From NCBI GenBank assembly GCA_021832495.1, contig JAKBKR010000099.1, positions 1 to 7,256 on the forward strand: 7,256 nucleotides of DNA. Reading direction: 5' to 3'. The position numbers and the translations under genes are program-made. This DNA is from a bacterium. Lineage in GTDB: Archaea; Thermoplasmatota; Thermoplasmata; Lutacidiplasmatales; UBA184. How positions within the stretch are numbered: the stretch's first letter is position 1; each line of letters begins with the position of its first letter. The notes under the pieces are model-generated. The model was not told the origin of the DNA. It searched no databases and saw only the letters and a list, made by a program, of their open reading frames with translations. Positions 6,195 to 7,256 of the stretch are shown in pieces.

Positions 6195-7016
6195 TCACGA
6201 GGGGCTCCGCCCGATTCCCTGGCCCGCGGTCTTGACAGGGGGCTGGTCGAGGGAGGCGCCCTCCTCCACGTCGCAACGGGTGACATACACGACCTTTCCC
6301 ACATGGCATCCCTTTCCGATCCAGACGGTGTCTGCCTTCACGGACTTGACATCACACAGGTTCAGCGCCACCGTGCCCTCCGACGTGATGCTCTCCGCCC
6401 GGAAGGGTCTTCGCTTGGGGCCGAACCGTACCCCGAAGAACCTTCCAAACCCTTTGTGGGCCCACTCATTGATCGTCACATGGCCCGCCGAGATCGTGGT
6501 GGCCTCCCCTCCGCCTGAAAGGGAGAACTCCCGGCACCTCACATTCCCGGTCTCCATGCGGCCCGAGACCTCGACACGCCCGGTGGAATCTATCCCCGGC
6601 GCATTCAGGGAGCCGCTCACTTGTAGCGCGTCCCTCACGTGGAGGCCCCCCTCGATGGCCGCGCTTCCGGAGATCGACATGTCGGCGACCACCCCTTTCC
6701 CGTGCACCCTCAGGGAACCCGAAACCTTCACGGACCTCGATACCAGATCCGCTCCCAGGGAGGCGGAGCCGGAACACTGGAACGCCCCCGTCCGTGCCTT
6801 GCCCGATACGTGGAACGAGCCCGACGAATGGAAGTCGCCGACCGAGAGTTCCTCGACCTTGGTGCTACCGGAGACGCGTTGGCTCTTCGAAGCGAAGAAG
6901 TTCAAGTCCAGTTCCCGGTAGATGTCCGGATCGCCGGGCCTTTCCTCGGAGGATTCTCGATGGCCCCAGTAGTACCGGTCGAAGGAGGCGGCGCCCTTCC
7001 CGGCTTCATTCGACAT
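6195..7016 (-). CDS. Bactofilin-like polymer-forming beta-solenoid protein
   Basis: A 273-aa soluble protein without signal peptide or membrane helix. After a charged, probably flexible N-terminus (1-45), SG or SGS motifs recur at residues 49, 65, 82, 99, 116, 134, 151 and 167. The spacing is 16-18 residues, the length of one bactofilin beta-helix turn. Turns alternate V/I, small and Gly residues, e.g. KVSGSLRVHG and MSISGSAAIEGGLHV. A basic, aromatic insert (KGFGRFFGVRFGPKRRPF, 188-205) interrupts the helix. The end, VWIGKGCHVGKVVYVTRCDVEEGASL (231-256), resembles the closing segment of bacterial and archaeal 'polymer-forming cytoskeletal' proteins. Bactofilins self-assemble into filaments without nucleotide and scaffold envelope or DNA processes; the job here is unknown. 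AGGAGG (7023-7028 complement) six bases upstream supports the ATG at 7016, which lies inside the end of the 45-aa gene. Confidence 0.75.
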   Translation of the reverse strand: MSNEAGKGAASFDRYYWGHRESSEERPGDPDIYRELDLNFFASKSQRVSGSTKVEELSVGDFHSSGSFHVSGKARTGAFQCSGSASLGADLVSRSVKVSGSLRVHGKGVVADMSISGSAAIEGGLHVRDALQVSGSLNAPGIDSTGRVEVSGRMETGNVRCREFSLSGGGEATTISAGHVTINEWAHKGFGRFFGVRFGPKRRPFRAESITSEGTVALNLCDVKSVKADTVWIGKGCHVGKVVYVTRCDVEEGASLDQPPVKTAGQGIGRSPS

Positions 7017-7143
7017 GGGAAGCCTCCTGAAGGAGGCGGTTGATCTCCTGGAGCGTCCGGGTGATGTCGCCCGCCCTCTTCTTCAACTCCGAGACAAGTT
7101 CCTCATCCTCCATCTCCGCGTATTCCGCCCGGGGTGGCTTCAT
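7006..7143 (-). CDS. 45-aa helical small protein, coupled to the bactofilin-like gene
   Basis: A small gene reading MKPPRAEYAEMEDEELVSEL onward and ending LLQEASHVE. After a short Pro-rich start, residues ~11-43 look like one amphipathic, highly charged helix with regularly spaced Leu and Ile (ELVSELKK, DITRTLQEINRLLQEA), suited to coiled-coil pairing. Support for a real gene: GGAGG at 7153-7157 (complement) nine bases before the ATG, a promoter-like region upstream, and an 11-base overlap with the next gene, whose own ribosome-binding site lies inside this coding sequence. The product may be a partner or assembly regulator of the bactofilin-like protein; only position supports that. I do not recognise the family. 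Confidence 0.65.
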   Translation of the reverse strand: MKPPRAEYAEMEDEELVSELKKRAGDITRTLQEINRLLQEASHVE

Positions 7144-7169
7144 CGGCTCTCGCCTCCCCCGGTCCTGAG

Positions 7170-7221
7170 GCTATCGGCCATATGCTTGTCTTGGTGCAAT
7201 AAATCAAGATTATGACTTGAT
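7170..7221 (-). promoter_or_regulatory. Promoter with dyad for the 45-aa/bactofilin-like unit
   Basis: On the minus strand a TATA-like GATTTATTG (7205-7197) predicts transcription starting near 7172-7175, about 30 bases before the ATG at 7143 and its GGAGG. Directly upstream and touching it is a perfect dyad, ATCAAG (7203-7208) and CTTGAT (7216-7221), with a 7-base spacer. This is a candidate site for a dimeric regulator acting over the TATA/BRE region. The remaining bases to the window edge (7222-7256) hold nothing I can identify. Confidence 0.4.
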
Positions 7222-7256
7222 GCTCCTCCGTATCAGGGGGGGTAGCGTTCTCCACC

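Noticed and set aside
6232..6921. A 229-codon plus-strand frame opposite the bactofilin-like gene
   Set aside because: The minus-strand frame shows the SG repeat, an SD and a family-like C-terminus; the plus-strand frame has no recognisable pattern.
1..7256. CRISPR array, rRNA, or phage/defence island
   Set aside because: No regularly spaced direct repeats, no rRNA-like stretch and no defence-gene signatures were seen.

Overview
The window looks like a piece of a GC-rich archaeal chromosome (roughly 60 % GC by eye). The archaeal assignment is an inference. It rests on a single-OB-fold, RPA/SOSS-B-type ssDNA-binding protein of archaeal style, AT-rich TATA-like boxes at archaeal spacing upstream of arsR, tnpA and the 45-aa gene, an arsR start that fits leaderless transcription, and GGAGG/GGTGA ribosome-binding sites elsewhere. 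A Thermoplasmatota-like euryarchaeote is my best guess, held loosely.

Layout. (1) Positions 1-1102, plus strand: an unrecognised ~173-aa gene, an OB-fold protein, and an overlapping nucleotidyltransferase gene cut off after 66 native residues. (2) Positions 1092-3758: a Tn3-family-like insertion element of about 2.67 kb. It is bounded by inverted repeats (29 of 34 bases identical) whose right end starts GGGGTCTG, as in Tn3. It carries one 840-codon gene on the minus strand and no resolvase. Both neighbouring genes are cut exactly at the repeats, they are different genes, and no 5-bp target duplication is visible, so the element marks a rearrangement (or an assembly) junction. (3) Positions 3759-4058: the last 99 codons of an MFS transporter. 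(4) Positions 4086-6014, minus strand: a compact arsenic-resistance operon, arsR-arsC-acr3, with a TATA box and partial palindrome in front of arsR. (5) Positions 6195-7143, minus strand: a bactofilin-like beta-solenoid protein with a ~17-residue repeat, preceded by an overlapping 45-aa helical protein. Upstream lies a TATA-like box with a perfect 6-bp-arm dyad.

How the genes fit together. The ars genes form a complete arsenate/arsenite circuit: ArsR senses arsenite, ArsC reduces arsenate and Acr3 exports arsenite. The OB-fold and nucleotidyltransferase genes were probably one transcription unit before the element arrived. The bactofilin-like pair is probably a separate, translationally coupled unit. 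The most unusual part is the Tn3-like element. Its transposase can be aligned by eye with the Tn3 catalytic domain and keeps plausible first-Asp and Glu residues, but it has glycine where the second catalytic aspartate is expected.
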